Assembly: GCF_000265405.1 (NCBI RefSeq)
Contig: NC_018010.1
Span: forward strand, 1,942,501 to 2,006,500
Direction of reading: 5' to 3'
DNA: 64,000 nt
Source: Belliella baltica DSM 15883
GTDB lineage: Bacteria; Bacteroidota; Bacteroidia; Cytophagales; Cyclobacteriaceae
The position numbers and the translations under genes were made by a program. Under the pieces are notes generated by a model. It searched no databases and had not been told where the DNA came from. It saw nothing but the letters and a program-made list of their open reading frames with translations. This document shows, piece after piece, positions 17,109-25,142 of the stretch (within the stretch, counting starts at the first letter, position 1; each line of letters starts with the position of its first letter).

Positions 17109-17642
17109 TTGGAAGAAGAACAGTTGATAGCAGGATTGAGAGCGCAAGACCGAAAGACGGTGGAGTATTTATATGACAAATATTCAAGAGCACTCTTTGC
17201 CGTGATTTCCAGAATTATCATTGATAGAGATATTGCAGAGGAAGTTTTCCATGATGCCTTTATCAAGATAACGAGAAAAATAGACGGCTATGATGAATCG
17301 AAGGGAAGACTTTATACTTGGATGGCAAATATTTGTCGCAATTCTGCGATAGATAAAACTAGGTCTAAAGAATTTTCTAAGAGTAGTAAGACCAATACGA
17401 TAGATGATTTCGTATATGGACTTGAAAGTGCATCGGGAACTTTGGAACAAGTTGATGGAATTGGAGTCAAAGAGCTCTTGACCGCCCTCAACGAGGAACA
17501 AAGGTTTGTGATAGAATGTATTTACTTTAAAGGGTACACACATTCTGAAGTCTCAGAGGAGTTTGATATTCCTCTTGGTACGGTAAAGTCACGTATTCGA
17601 GCAGCTGTAAATGTGTTAAAAAAGAACTTAGAGAAAATTTAG
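17109..17642 (+). CDS. ECF RNA polymerase sigma factor
   Basis: A sigma-70 family protein of about 177 residues. Region 2 is seen in TVEYLYDKYSRALFAVISRI and VFHDAFIKITRKIDGYDESKGRLYTWMANICRN; region 4 in LNEEQRFVIECIYFKGYTHSEVSEEFDIPLGTVKSRIRAAV. The frame is open to a GTG at 17064, but that lies in the lpd terminator. The TTG at 17109 has AAAAGG at good spacing and gives the expected MEEEQLIAGL-type N-terminus, so it is preferred. The stop overlaps the anti-sigma start by one base, so the pair is translationally coupled. Confidence 0.88.
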   Translation: MEEEQLIAGLRAQDRKTVEYLYDKYSRALFAVISRIIIDRDIAEEVFHDAFIKITRKIDGYDESKGRLYTWMANICRNSAIDKTRSKEFSKSSKTNTIDDFVYGLESASGTLEQVDGIGVKELLTALNEEQRFVIECIYFKGYTHSEVSEEFDIPLGTVKSRIRAAVNVLKKNLEKI

Positions 17643-18460
17643 TGGATATACAAGCATATATATCGTCTGGGAAACTCGAACTCTTTGTATTAGGAGAGTT
17701 GAGTGTGCGGGAGCAGGAAGAAGTCATGCAAATGGCGAAACAATATCCTGAAATCAAGCAAGAACTTGATCAGATTGAAGAAGCCATGTTTGCATTTGAC
17801 AATATGGTGGGGCAAGCCCCTTCTAAAACTTTGAAAAGTAAGGTTTTGGATACATGGGACAAGGAAGTGAAAACGACTTCTAAGAAGCAGGGATCTCCAA
17901 AAGAAGAAACAAAAGTGGTAGCCATGCAGCCTTGGAAAACTTACGCCGCCGCCGCATCTATTGTGGCAGTAGTTGCATCTGTTTTCGCGGTTTACTTTGC
18001 GATACGTTATTATGATGTGGATGAAAAATTCACTGCTATGGCAAATGAAAGAGCTGTCTTGGCCGAAGAGTTGGATAAGTATAAAGTCAACTACGAGCAA
18101 ACTGATGCGCAATTGGAAACACTTCTAACAGGTAATTTCGAAAGAGTGCCGATGAAAGGGGATGGCTTTGAGATGCAGAAGGATGCGCAAGTTGATGTTT
18201 GGTGGGATAAAGGTGCAGAAAGTGTCTTTATTTCTGTCAACACGCTGAATGAACTGGATGAAAACTCTGACTACCAACTTTGGGCAATCGGTGATGATGG
18301 TCCGGTAGGAATCGGACTAGTCAATGCAAAACAAAAATTCAGCTTGCAACAAATGAAAGCCGTGGCAGCAGCAGGAGCTTTTGCCATTACCATCGAACCA
18401 AAAGGAGGCAGCGAAAGCCCAACTTTGGAGAAGTTGGTGGTCTTGGGGCCTGTGGCATAA
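17642..18460 (+). CDS. Anti-sigma factor, RskA-type
   Basis: A 272-residue single-pass membrane protein with a GTG start overlapping the sigma gene stop. The cytoplasmic N-terminus (SSGKLELFVLGELSVREQEEVMQMAKQYPEIKQELDQIE) is a zinc-free anti-sigma domain, one membrane helix lies at about residues 99-122 (YAAAASIVAVVASVFAVYF), a short coiled coil follows, and the periplasmic C-terminus (VWWDKGAESVFISVNTLNEL, YQLWAIGDDGPVGIGLV, AFAITIEPKGGSESPT) is the anti-sigma-K RskA domain. It would hold the ECF sigma inactive until an envelope signal arrives. Confidence 0.9.
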   Translation: MDIQAYISSGKLELFVLGELSVREQEEVMQMAKQYPEIKQELDQIEEAMFAFDNMVGQAPSKTLKSKVLDTWDKEVKTTSKKQGSPKEETKVVAMQPWKTYAAAASIVAVVASVFAVYFAIRYYDVDEKFTAMANERAVLAEELDKYKVNYEQTDAQLETLLTGNFERVPMKGDGFEMQKDAQVDVWWDKGAESVFISVNTLNELDENSDYQLWAIGDDGPVGIGLVNAKQKFSLQQMKAVAAAGAFAITIEPKGGSESPTLEKLVVLGPVA

Positions 18461-18480
18461 AGTAATAAAACTTCTATATA

Positions 18481-18512
18481 AAAAAAGCTGACGCTAGCGT
18501 CGGCTTTTTTTA
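18481..18512 (+). terminator. Terminator of the sigma/anti-sigma operon
   Basis: A 15-bp stem with one wobble pair (18481-18495 with 18496-18510) and a long T-run in the right arm and beyond, 20 nt after the anti-sigma stop. Confidence 0.85.
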
Positions 18513-18677
18513 TTTGTAAAATATTGAAAACGAATGCTTTCAAATAAAAACTAAGAAAAAGCTTGGCAACTATTGTTTTTTTTTCTATTATTGTTTAAGT
18601 CAATTTTATCGGTATCTTTTTGATTGGGTTTTATGATCCTGCCTGCGTTTTGCCATGGGTCTTTAATTTATTTAATT

Positions 18678-18893
18678 ATGAAAAAAATAATAGGAACATT
18701 AGTATTGTCGCTCTTAGTAAGTATGTCTTTATTTATCCCAAATCAGGCTCCTGCACAGACTGGTATAGGTTGTGATTATTGGGGTAAGAATTATGGTTGT
18801 GATATGTATGATTGTGGAGATTGTGTGTTCTTAGCTTGTGGTTCACAAGGTGGGTTATTAATTTGTGGATTTGATGATGTGATTTCAGATTAA
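18678..18893 (+). CDS. Small cysteine-rich exported peptide
   Basis: A 71-residue precursor. Residues 1 to about 26 form a signal peptide (KKIIGTLVLSLLVSMSLFIP, cleavage near APAQ). The mature part of about 45 residues has six cysteines in GIGCDYWGKNYGCDMYDC, GDC, LAC and LIC, plus an acidic tail DDVISD. An even number of cysteines suggests three disulfides. Start ATG 18678 gives the signal peptide directly; an in-frame upstream ATG at 18624 would add a non-signal extension. No family recognised. It is 73 nt upstream of a propeller-type lipoprotein, an arrangement like the small-peptide/TolB-like pairs of Bacteroides. Confidence 0.7.
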   Translation: MKKIIGTLVLSLLVSMSLFIPNQAPAQTGIGCDYWGKNYGCDMYDCGDCVFLACGSQGGLLICGFDDVISD

Positions 18894-18966
18894 GTTGATC
18901 TCAAAATAGTATATTCTTACTAGTTATTGCTGCAATAATGGATTTTGCAGCAATGCTTTTTGTTAA

Positions 18967-20073
18967 ATGTTTATGATACAGCGCTGTATTTTCTGTTTTT
19001 CATTGATTGGTTTTTTGTCTTGCAATGTTAAAGATGATGATCAAGTGAATTTCAAAGAATTTGAATTGAAAATTGAAGAATCAAAGATTATAAATGATAG
19101 GATAGGTTTTTTCCAAAAGCCTAGTAAGTCTCAAATAGTATCTGATTCCTTGATTATTTCTGTCGGAGGGTTTTCTGGTATTTCTATTTATAATATAAAA
19201 AATGGGGAGCAAATTGATTATGTTAACACTTTAAGTGACCCTAAAAGATCATTACTTTTCTCAACATTTGATGCGAGTGATTTTCCTGATGTCTACCTTT
19301 TGGAGAGTAAACGAAAAATGATATACCATTATAATTTTAATGAAAAAGATTTTGTTAAAACTATTCAGTTAGAATTAGGTGAGAATACATCTATTCCTGT
19401 ATTTGGAGGGAAGTTTAAAAAGTATCGAGATCATTTCTATATTGAACTCAATGCTGCAGAAACTTCCTTATTAGATCCCGAATATTACAGGAAGTCAGGT
19501 GAGTTTATGGGAGTATTTGATACAGAGGGTGAACAGATAAAAAGGGTGATTCAATACCCTAGACAAATGACTTATCCAAAAAGTCATTTTGTCCCTGATA
19601 ATTATTTTTCTTTTGATATTTATGAAGACAAACTATATATCTGTTTTCCTTTTGAAAAATATATAAGAGTTTACGATTTAAAAGGAGATTTTGAAAAACA
19701 TGAATCAATCCCTCTGCCGTTAAAAGATTATATGGACTTAGATCTTATCGAAATTCCCGAAAAGTTTAATCCTCGATCAACCCCTATTGAACAACGTCAG
19801 ATTTCTGCAATAGTTAAAAATTTGCAGGTAGAAAATGGGAAGTTGTTTTTGTTTTTTGGAATAAACGATAATGAACAGAATGAATTTTATCGAGAGTTTT
19901 GCTCTCTATTTGAACTAGATTTGGATAAAATTACGTGGAGTGTTCAGAAGACCCATATCGACCTAGGTGAATTTGGGGAATTTGTAGGAGTATCAGGAAG
20001 AAAGTTGGTTTATTTTGATGCCGCATTAATCAATAAAGATAATAAATTTATCAATTTGATGATAATGGAATGA
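18967..20073 (+). CDS. DUF4221/TolB-like propeller lipoprotein
   Basis: A protein of 368 residues (366 if ATG 18973 is used). The N-terminus is a lipoprotein signal with lipobox FLSC (CFSLIGFLSCNVKDD). The mature part has repeated four-strand blocks (LIISVGGFSGISIYNIKNGEQIDYVN, DVYLLESKRKMIYHYNF, YICFPFEKYIRVYDLKGDFE and similar), the pattern of a six-bladed beta-propeller such as DUF4221 or the BF3164/TolB-like group. Function unknown. It lies directly downstream of the Cys-rich peptide and probably shares its transcript. It may bind or process that peptide at the surface; this is inference. Confidence 0.72.
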   Translation: MFMIQRCIFCFSLIGFLSCNVKDDDQVNFKEFELKIEESKIINDRIGFFQKPSKSQIVSDSLIISVGGFSGISIYNIKNGEQIDYVNTLSDPKRSLLFSTFDASDFPDVYLLESKRKMIYHYNFNEKDFVKTIQLELGENTSIPVFGGKFKKYRDHFYIELNAAETSLLDPEYYRKSGEFMGVFDTEGEQIKRVIQYPRQMTYPKSHFVPDNYFSFDIYEDKLYICFPFEKYIRVYDLKGDFEKHESIPLPLKDYMDLDLIEIPEKFNPRSTPIEQRQISAIVKNLQVENGKLFLFFGINDNEQNEFYREFCSLFELDLDKITWSVQKTHIDLGEFGEFVGVSGRKLVYFDAALINKDNKFINLMIME

Positions 20074-20098
20074 TTATTTGATATTTGAAAAATTCACT

Positions 20099-20130
20099 AA
20101 CCGAAGGAATCCCTTTCGGTTTTCTTTTTT
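20099..20130 (+). terminator. Terminator of the peptide/propeller operon
   Basis: aaccgaa pairs with ttcggtt across an 8- to 9-nt loop, followed by tttcttttt. It lies 26 nt after the propeller stop. Confidence 0.75.
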
Positions 20131-20172
20131 AAAGGATATTCCCCAACTTGGCGTTTCAAATTTCTTTACCTT

Positions 20173-20619
20173 ATGGAACTCCAACTTTCTACACCTGCCT
20201 TGCTTTTTTCGGCGATTACGCTGATGATGTTGGCTTTTACAAATCGATTTTTGGCCGTTGCCAATTTGATCCGGGGACTTCATAAAAAATACCTCGAAAA
20301 CCCTAAAGAAAACATCATCATTGAGCAAATTCACAATCTCAAAAAGCGCTTAAGCATGATTAAATACATGCAACTTTCCGGGGTATTAAGTTTCTTGCTT
20401 TGCGTTATTTGTATGTATCTGATCTTTATCGGTGCACAGTTCGCAGCCAATTATGTATTTATTGGTAGCATGTTGGCACTTTTGATTTCTTTAGGGATCT
20501 CACTTGTAGAAATCCTGATTTCCACCCAAGCACTTAACCTTGAACTGAAGGATATGGAAAATCAATTTCAAGAGCGAACAAGCAGTTTTTGGTTTAAAAA
20601 AGATAAAAATCATGAATAA
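20173..20619 (+). CDS. DUF2721 family membrane protein
   Basis: A 148-residue protein with three hydrophobic segments (about residues 6-24, 66-86 and 91-116) and a basic cytoplasmic loop between the first two, matching the DUF2721 layout (LSTPALLFSAITLMMLAFTNRFLAV, then KRLSMIKYMQLSGVLSFLLC). The function of the family is not known. Its end overlaps the start of the glycerophosphodiesterase-like gene by 8 nt, so the two are cotranscribed. Confidence 0.82.
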   Translation: MELQLSTPALLFSAITLMMLAFTNRFLAVANLIRGLHKKYLENPKENIIIEQIHNLKKRLSMIKYMQLSGVLSFLLCVICMYLIFIGAQFAANYVFIGSMLALLISLGISLVEILISTQALNLELKDMENQFQERTSSFWFKKDKNHE

Positions 20620-21556
20620 ACTCAGTAAAAAAATCCCTGTATTGTTGCTGTTTGTTGCACTTTGGTCGTGTAATTCCAACAATACCGAAAATACTACAGA
20701 AGTAGCTTCTGCTTCTAATTTAATTCAAATAGAAAGTATTGAAGAAGCTAAAGAATTCTACACTTGGACTGCAGATAGAATCCCGATGGTTTCTGCCCAT
20801 AGAGGTGGTCCTTATCCTGGCTTTCCAGAAAACTCAATTGAGGCTTTTGAAAACGTATTGAACTACACACCTGCGATTATTGAGTTTGATGTAGCACTGA
20901 CCAAAGATTCTGTTTTGGTTCTGATGCATGACAATACACTAGACCGAACAACCAATGGCTCAGGGAAAGTAATTGATATGACTTTCGAAGAAATCAGATC
21001 ACTTCGCCTGAAGGATAAGGATGGAAACCTTACTGATTTTATTGTACCTACTTTAGAAGAAGTCTTGGATTGGGGAAAAGGTAAAGTACTCTACACGGTG
21101 GATATCAAAAGAGAAGTTCCTTTCGAAATGGTCATAGATGCTATTAAAAAAACGCAAGCAGAACCTTATGCAGCAGTTATTACTTACAGCGTTGAAGCAG
21201 CTAAAAAAGTACATGCTTTGCACCAAGAATTGATGCTTTCGGTAACTATAAGGAATGAAGAAGAATTGCAGAGATTTGAAGATTCCGGAATCCCGATTGA
21301 TCAGTGGATTGCATTCACAGGAACTTCTGAAAGACCAAGTGATTTCAATCAATTACTCCATGAAAAAGGTGTTTTCACGATTCTTGGAGTATTGGGAAAC
21401 TTAGACCGCAGCGCCATCGCCCGAGGTGATCAGATTTATGCAGAATACGTCCAAAAAGGAGCCGATGTTCTAGCCACCGACAGACCGATTGAAGCTGCAA
21501 AGGCAATTAAAAGTTTGATTCCGGAGAATAGTTCGAAGAAGAAATATTTTCGTTAA
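20612..21556 (+). CDS. Glycerophosphodiester phosphodiesterase family lipoprotein
   Basis: A 314-residue protein with lipoprotein signal (LLLFVALWSCNSN, lipobox LWSC at about residues 17-20). The GDPD TIM-barrel follows: SAHRGGPYPGFPENSIEAFENV holds the catalytic HRG and metal-binding ENS; EFDVALTKDSVLVLMHDNTLDRTTNGSG holds E-D and the second catalytic His; and YTVDIKRE holds another acidic ligand. GDPD enzymes split glycerophosphodiesters into glycerol-3-phosphate and an alcohol; some related bacterial enzymes act on other phosphodiesters. The protein is exposed outside the inner membrane. Cotranscribed with DUF2721. Confidence 0.9.
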   Translation: MNKLSKKIPVLLLFVALWSCNSNNTENTTEVASASNLIQIESIEEAKEFYTWTADRIPMVSAHRGGPYPGFPENSIEAFENVLNYTPAIIEFDVALTKDSVLVLMHDNTLDRTTNGSGKVIDMTFEEIRSLRLKDKDGNLTDFIVPTLEEVLDWGKGKVLYTVDIKREVPFEMVIDAIKKTQAEPYAAVITYSVEAAKKVHALHQELMLSVTIRNEEELQRFEDSGIPIDQWIAFTGTSERPSDFNQLLHEKGVFTILGVLGNLDRSAIARGDQIYAEYVQKGADVLATDRPIEAAKAIKSLIPENSSKKKYFR

Positions 21557-21685
21557 AGAGATAAGAAACAAGAGAAAAGAGACAAGAATAAAAACAGAGG
21601 AGAGAATAAAGACAGAAGCGAGAAACGAGAGCTTAGATTCCCACACTCTTGATTCTTGGTTCTTAATTCTTGATTCTATTAAAAA
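21557..21685. repeat. AGACAAGA/TCTTGATTC low-complexity intergenic repeat
   Basis: The first 75 nt are purine-rich words (agataagaaacaagag, gagacaagaataaaaac, gaagcgagaaacgag) and the last 40 nt are complementary pyrimidine-rich words (ctcttgattcttgg, cttaattcttgattc). The halves can fold against each other. No gene is seen. Confidence 0.45.
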
Positions 21686-21691
21686 ATAATT

Positions 21692-22708
21692 ATGATTATA
21701 GACTTACGTTCAGATACACTAACAAAACCAACCCAAGGAATGCTTGAAGCCATGTGGTCAGCACCTGTTGGGGATGATGTTTTTGGAGAGGATCCAACTG
21801 TAAATGCTTTGGAGCAAAAGTTGGCAGATATGTTTGGTATGGAATCGGGTTTGTTTTGTCCATCTGGTACGATGACCAATCAGATTGCTATTCGCTTACA
21901 CACAGGTTTACAGACTGAAGTGATATGTCATAAATATTCCCATATCTATCTCTATGAAGGTGGAGGCATTATGTCCAATTCCCATGCATCTGTCAAGTTG
22001 CTGGATGGAGCATATGGTAAAATCAGTCCTCAGGATATCCTAGATTCCGTCAACCCTGATGATGTACATGCACCAGAGACAACATTGGTTTCTCTCGAAA
22101 ATACTATGAACAAAGGTGGAGGAAGCATCTACACGCTGGACGAAATCAAGCCCATCAAAGCGATCTGTGAGCAGTATGGCTTGAAGTTACATCTTGATGG
22201 TGCAAGACTTTTCAATGCTTTGGTAGAATCAGGTGAAAGTCCCAAAGACTGGGGAACCATGTTTGATACAATTTCTATTTGTTTGAGCAAGGGTTTGGGT
22301 TGCCCAGTGGGATCAGTGCTTTTGGGAAACAAAGCCGACATCAAACGAGCCAGAAAAGTAAGAAAAGCCTTCGGTGGTGGCATGCGTCAAGCAGGTTTCT
22401 TAGCTGCAGCTGCAATCTATGCTTTGGATCATCATATTGATCGATTGAAAGAAGATCATGCTAGAGCGAGAAAATTAGGAGAAATGTTGGAACAACATTC
22501 TTTGGTTTCTGAAGTGTTTCCAGTCATGACGAATATCGTAATCGCCAAATTAGCTGGAATTACTCCTGCGGAAATGCTATTAAAATTAGAATCCGAAGGG
22601 ATTAAAGCCGTTAAATTTGGCAAGGATCAAGTTAGGTTTGTTACTCACCTTGATTTTGATGATGAGATGCTTGAGAGGTTTGAGGAGAAAATAATAGAAA
22701 TAAGGTAG
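21692..22708 (+). CDS. ltaE: Low-specificity L-threonine aldolase
   Basis: A 338-residue PLP enzyme of fold type I beginning MIIDLRSDTLTKPTQGMLEAM, the typical aldolase start. The cofactor lysine lies in SICLSKGLGCPVGS (about residue 199), the active-site aspartate in KLHLDGARLFNA, and substrate contacts in EGGGIMSNSHA. It splits L-threonine or L-allo-threonine to glycine and acetaldehyde. It is transcribed alone. Confidence 0.93.
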   Translation: MIIDLRSDTLTKPTQGMLEAMWSAPVGDDVFGEDPTVNALEQKLADMFGMESGLFCPSGTMTNQIAIRLHTGLQTEVICHKYSHIYLYEGGGIMSNSHASVKLLDGAYGKISPQDILDSVNPDDVHAPETTLVSLENTMNKGGGSIYTLDEIKPIKAICEQYGLKLHLDGARLFNALVESGESPKDWGTMFDTISICLSKGLGCPVGSVLLGNKADIKRARKVRKAFGGGMRQAGFLAAAAIYALDHHIDRLKEDHARARKLGEMLEQHSLVSEVFPVMTNIVIAKLAGITPAEMLLKLESEGIKAVKFGKDQVRFVTHLDFDDEMLERFEEKIIEIR

Positions 22709-22750
22709 GAATAAAATAGAAATAAGCCTCCGGCGAAATAGAGTAGAAAT

Positions 22751-22949
22751 ATGTATTACCCTGTAAAAGTAAATACAAGAAAAGAAGTTAAAGAAAAAAT
22801 TTTGTGTTATAAATTCTCCAAGTCACTTCATTGTTAAAGACGGGAAATTGGTTTCCAAATTTATAGATACTCCTTTGGTTCCTTATTCATCTTATTTGGA
22901 ACTGTTTCTGGCAGAATTGAAGGAAACGATTAAAGATTTTGAATCATAG
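22751..22949 (+). pseudogene. Frameshifted small gene (candidate)
   Basis: ATG 22751 opens a frame reading MYYPVKVNTRKEVKEK, which goes off at an A6T4 tract (22794-22803). One base later, another frame with no start of its own continues as NSPSHFIVKDGKLVSKFID and LVPYSSYLELFLAELKETIKDFES to a TAG at 22947-22949. Joined, they make a plausible protein of about 65 residues. So this is either a decayed gene or a sequencing or slippage event in the homopolymer. No family recognised. It lies just before the toxin-antitoxin pair. Confidence 0.4.
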
Positions 22950-22993
22950 CTTCTAATAAAGCTGTTTCTTTTATATATTTAAGAAAAAACACA

Positions 22994-23176
22994 ATGATTA
23001 CTAAGGAAAAATTACTCGAAACTCTAAAAAGCATGCCGGATAAATTTTCAGTTGATGATTTAATGGAGCGAGTACTTTTATTACAAAAAATTGAAATAGG
23101 AATGGAGCAATCCGAAAAGGGAGAAGGTTATTCCTCAGAAGAGGCCAAGAAAATGATTAATGAATGGCTAAAGTAA
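22994..23176 (+). CDS. Antitoxin-like small protein
   Basis: A 60-residue helical, acidic protein (MITKEKLLETLKSMPDKFSV, DDLMERVLLLQKIEIGMEQ, SSEEAKKMINEWLK) with no clear family motif. It overlaps the downstream RelE/ParE toxin gene by 13 nt, the usual arrangement of a type II antitoxin preceding its toxin, and its C-terminal EEAKKMINEWL matches the toxin-wrapping helix of many such antitoxins. Identification rests on context. Confidence 0.75.
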   Translation: MITKEKLLETLKSMPDKFSVDDLMERVLLLQKIEIGMEQSEKGEGYSSEEAKKMINEWLK

Positions 23177-23466
23177 CATGGTCTCCTCAATCTGTGGAAG
23201 ATATCGCACATATTGCTGAATTCTATTTTAAGACATCTTCGAATTATGCCGAAAATCTAATATCTTCCATTTTTTCAAAAGAAGAATTGATAAGCACTTT
23301 TCCGGAAATTGGGAGGATAGTTCCAGAACTTAATAATAAGTCAGTTAGAGAAATAATTTTTAAAAATTACAGAATTATATATTCTATTTTCGATGAAAAT
23401 AGAATCAGCGTATTGACAGTTCATACAAGTTCAAAGCCACTAACAGACATTTCCCTATTCGATTAA
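23164..23466 (+). CDS. Type II toxin-antitoxin system RelE/ParE family toxin
   Basis: A 100-residue protein with the ParE/RelE fold: VTWSPQSVEDIAHIAEFYFKTSSNYAENLISSIF (helical hairpin), then FPEIGRIVPEL and strands REIIFKNYRIIYSIFDENRISVLTVHTSSKPL. The GRIVPEL and YRIIY blocks are characteristic. ParE members poison gyrase and RelE members cleave ribosome-bound mRNA; which applies cannot be decided from this sequence. Translation is coupled to the antitoxin through the 13-nt overlap. Confidence 0.87.
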   Translation: MAKVTWSPQSVEDIAHIAEFYFKTSSNYAENLISSIFSKEELISTFPEIGRIVPELNNKSVREIIFKNYRIIYSIFDENRISVLTVHTSSKPLTDISLFD

Positions 23467-23588
23467 TAAATTTTTTGTTGGTTCAAATATTAATTAAATG
23501 AGTACAAAATCTTTATATATGATCCCATTATTATGGGTCTAATTCTGGGGGATTGAACATCGATTTCCGAACCAATATCTTTTTATAA

Positions 23589-23620
23589 CTTGTCCGCCTT
23601 GGCGGATCCAAGATCCGTTA
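23589..23620. repeat. REP-like palindrome, CTTGTCCGCC family
   Basis: tccgccttggcgga (23593-23606) is a perfect 14-bp palindrome preceded by cttg. The same unit with one central change occurs at 36757-36770. It lies in a gap with no gene between the toxin-antitoxin pair and rarA. Confidence 0.55.
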
Positions 23621-23692
23621 ATATCTTGCTAATAAGTAATTCAGGTTTCAATTCTCTGAATTCATTATAACCTTTCATTTTAGATATTCATA

Positions 23693-24955
23693 ATGAACAA
23701 CACCCCACTAGCAGAAAGAATGCGTCCGACAAGTTTAGATGAACTTATTGGGCAGGAACATCTCTCGGCACAGACATCCTTTTTGTACAAAGCCATCAAA
23801 TCAGGCAATGTGCCTTCTCTGATTCTTTGGGGACCTCCGGGGGTAGGGAAGACGACTATTGCCAATATCATTGCCAATGAAATCAAAGCTCCTTTTTACA
23901 CCTTAAGTGCAATCAGCTCGGGGGTGAAAGATATCCGGGAAGTGATCGAGAAGGCGAGATTTCAAATGGGCGTTGTACTTTTTATTGATGAAATTCACCG
24001 TTTCAATAAATCTCAACAAGATGCCTTATTGGGAGCAGTCGAAAAGGGTGTAATTAGACTGATCGGAGCTACAACCGAAAATCCGTCTTTTGAAGTCAAT
24101 GCAGCACTACTTTCCAGATGTCAGGTTTTTACTCTAAATCCATTGGGGAAGTCTGAATTGGAAGGCATGTTGGTTCAAGCTTTGGAAAAGGATGTTTTAC
24201 TAAAGAAAAAAAGCGTAGACTTAAAAGAAACTGAGGCTTTGTTGAGGCTGTCTGGAGGGGATGGGAGGAAATTATTGAATCTTTTTGAAATTGTCATAGA
24301 AGGAATCAATGATGATCCTTGTGTGATTACCAATGAATTAGTAACCACCATTGCCCAGCAAAAAGTTGCGCTTTATGATAAGTCAGGTGAGCAACATTAT
24401 GATATCATTTCGGCATTTATCAAGTCTATCAGGGGATCAGACCCGAATGCGGCAGTTTATTGGCTGGCAAGAATGATTGAAGGAGGAGAGGATGTGAAAT
24501 TTATCGCGAGACGATTGGTGATACTAGCTTCTGAAGATATTGGCAACGCAAATCCAAATGCTTTGCTATTGGCCACCAACTGTTTTGAAGCTGTTAAAAT
24601 CATTGGTTACCCTGAAGCGAGAATCATCCTTTCTCAATGTGTCACATACTTAGCAAGTTCTCCAAAGAGTAATGCTTCCTACATGGCGATCAATAAGGCG
24701 CAGGCTTTGGTAAGAGAGAAAGGAGACCTTTCTGTTCCACTACATTTGCGCAATGCGCCTACTAAATTGATGAAGGACTTGAATTATGGAAAGGAATATA
24801 AATACTCACACGACTACGAGGGGAATTTTGTAGCTCAGGAATTTTTGCCTGATGAAATCAAAAATTTAAAGCTGTATGAACCAGGAAATAATGCAAGGGA
24901 AAATGAATTGAGGAAATACCTTAGTTCTAAATGGAAAGGAAAGTATGGGTATTAG
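23693..24955 (+). CDS. rarA: Replication-associated recombination protein A (RarA/MgsA)
   Basis: A 420-residue AAA+ ATPase. It starts PLAERMRPTSLDELIGQEHL, the standard RarA opening, then shows Walker A GPPGVGKTT (residues about 46-54), Walker B LFIDEIHRFNKSQQDALL, sensor GATTENPSFEVNAALLSRC, and the RarA-specific C-terminal part (YDIISAFIKSIRGSDPNAAVYWLARMIEGGED, then the tetramerisation region). RarA acts at stalled replication forks with SSB. Length matches the family. Confidence 0.95.
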   Translation: MNNTPLAERMRPTSLDELIGQEHLSAQTSFLYKAIKSGNVPSLILWGPPGVGKTTIANIIANEIKAPFYTLSAISSGVKDIREVIEKARFQMGVVLFIDEIHRFNKSQQDALLGAVEKGVIRLIGATTENPSFEVNAALLSRCQVFTLNPLGKSELEGMLVQALEKDVLLKKKSVDLKETEALLRLSGGDGRKLLNLFEIVIEGINDDPCVITNELVTTIAQQKVALYDKSGEQHYDIISAFIKSIRGSDPNAAVYWLARMIEGGEDVKFIARRLVILASEDIGNANPNALLLATNCFEAVKIIGYPEARIILSQCVTYLASSPKSNASYMAINKAQALVREKGDLSVPLHLRNAPTKLMKDLNYGKEYKYSHDYEGNFVAQEFLPDEIKNLKLYEPGNNARENELRKYLSSKWKGKYGY

Positions 24956-25142
24956 AGCCTTTGAAACTTTGTCTTAATGTTTTGATGCCTTAATTTCATT
25001 CCAAATCAAAAAAAATGGATTTATAGAATTAATTTGATATTAGAAATTAAACTTATAAAGGATAATTCTTGAATAGTAAATATTCTATTTTATCTTCAAA
25101 CTGTTAAATCAAAAATATGTATAGAAATTGAACAATCAGCCT

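Noticed and set aside
20074-20334. Minus-strand open frame under the DUF2721 gene
   Set aside because: It is complementary to a recognised gene and the terminator; composition is not gene-like.
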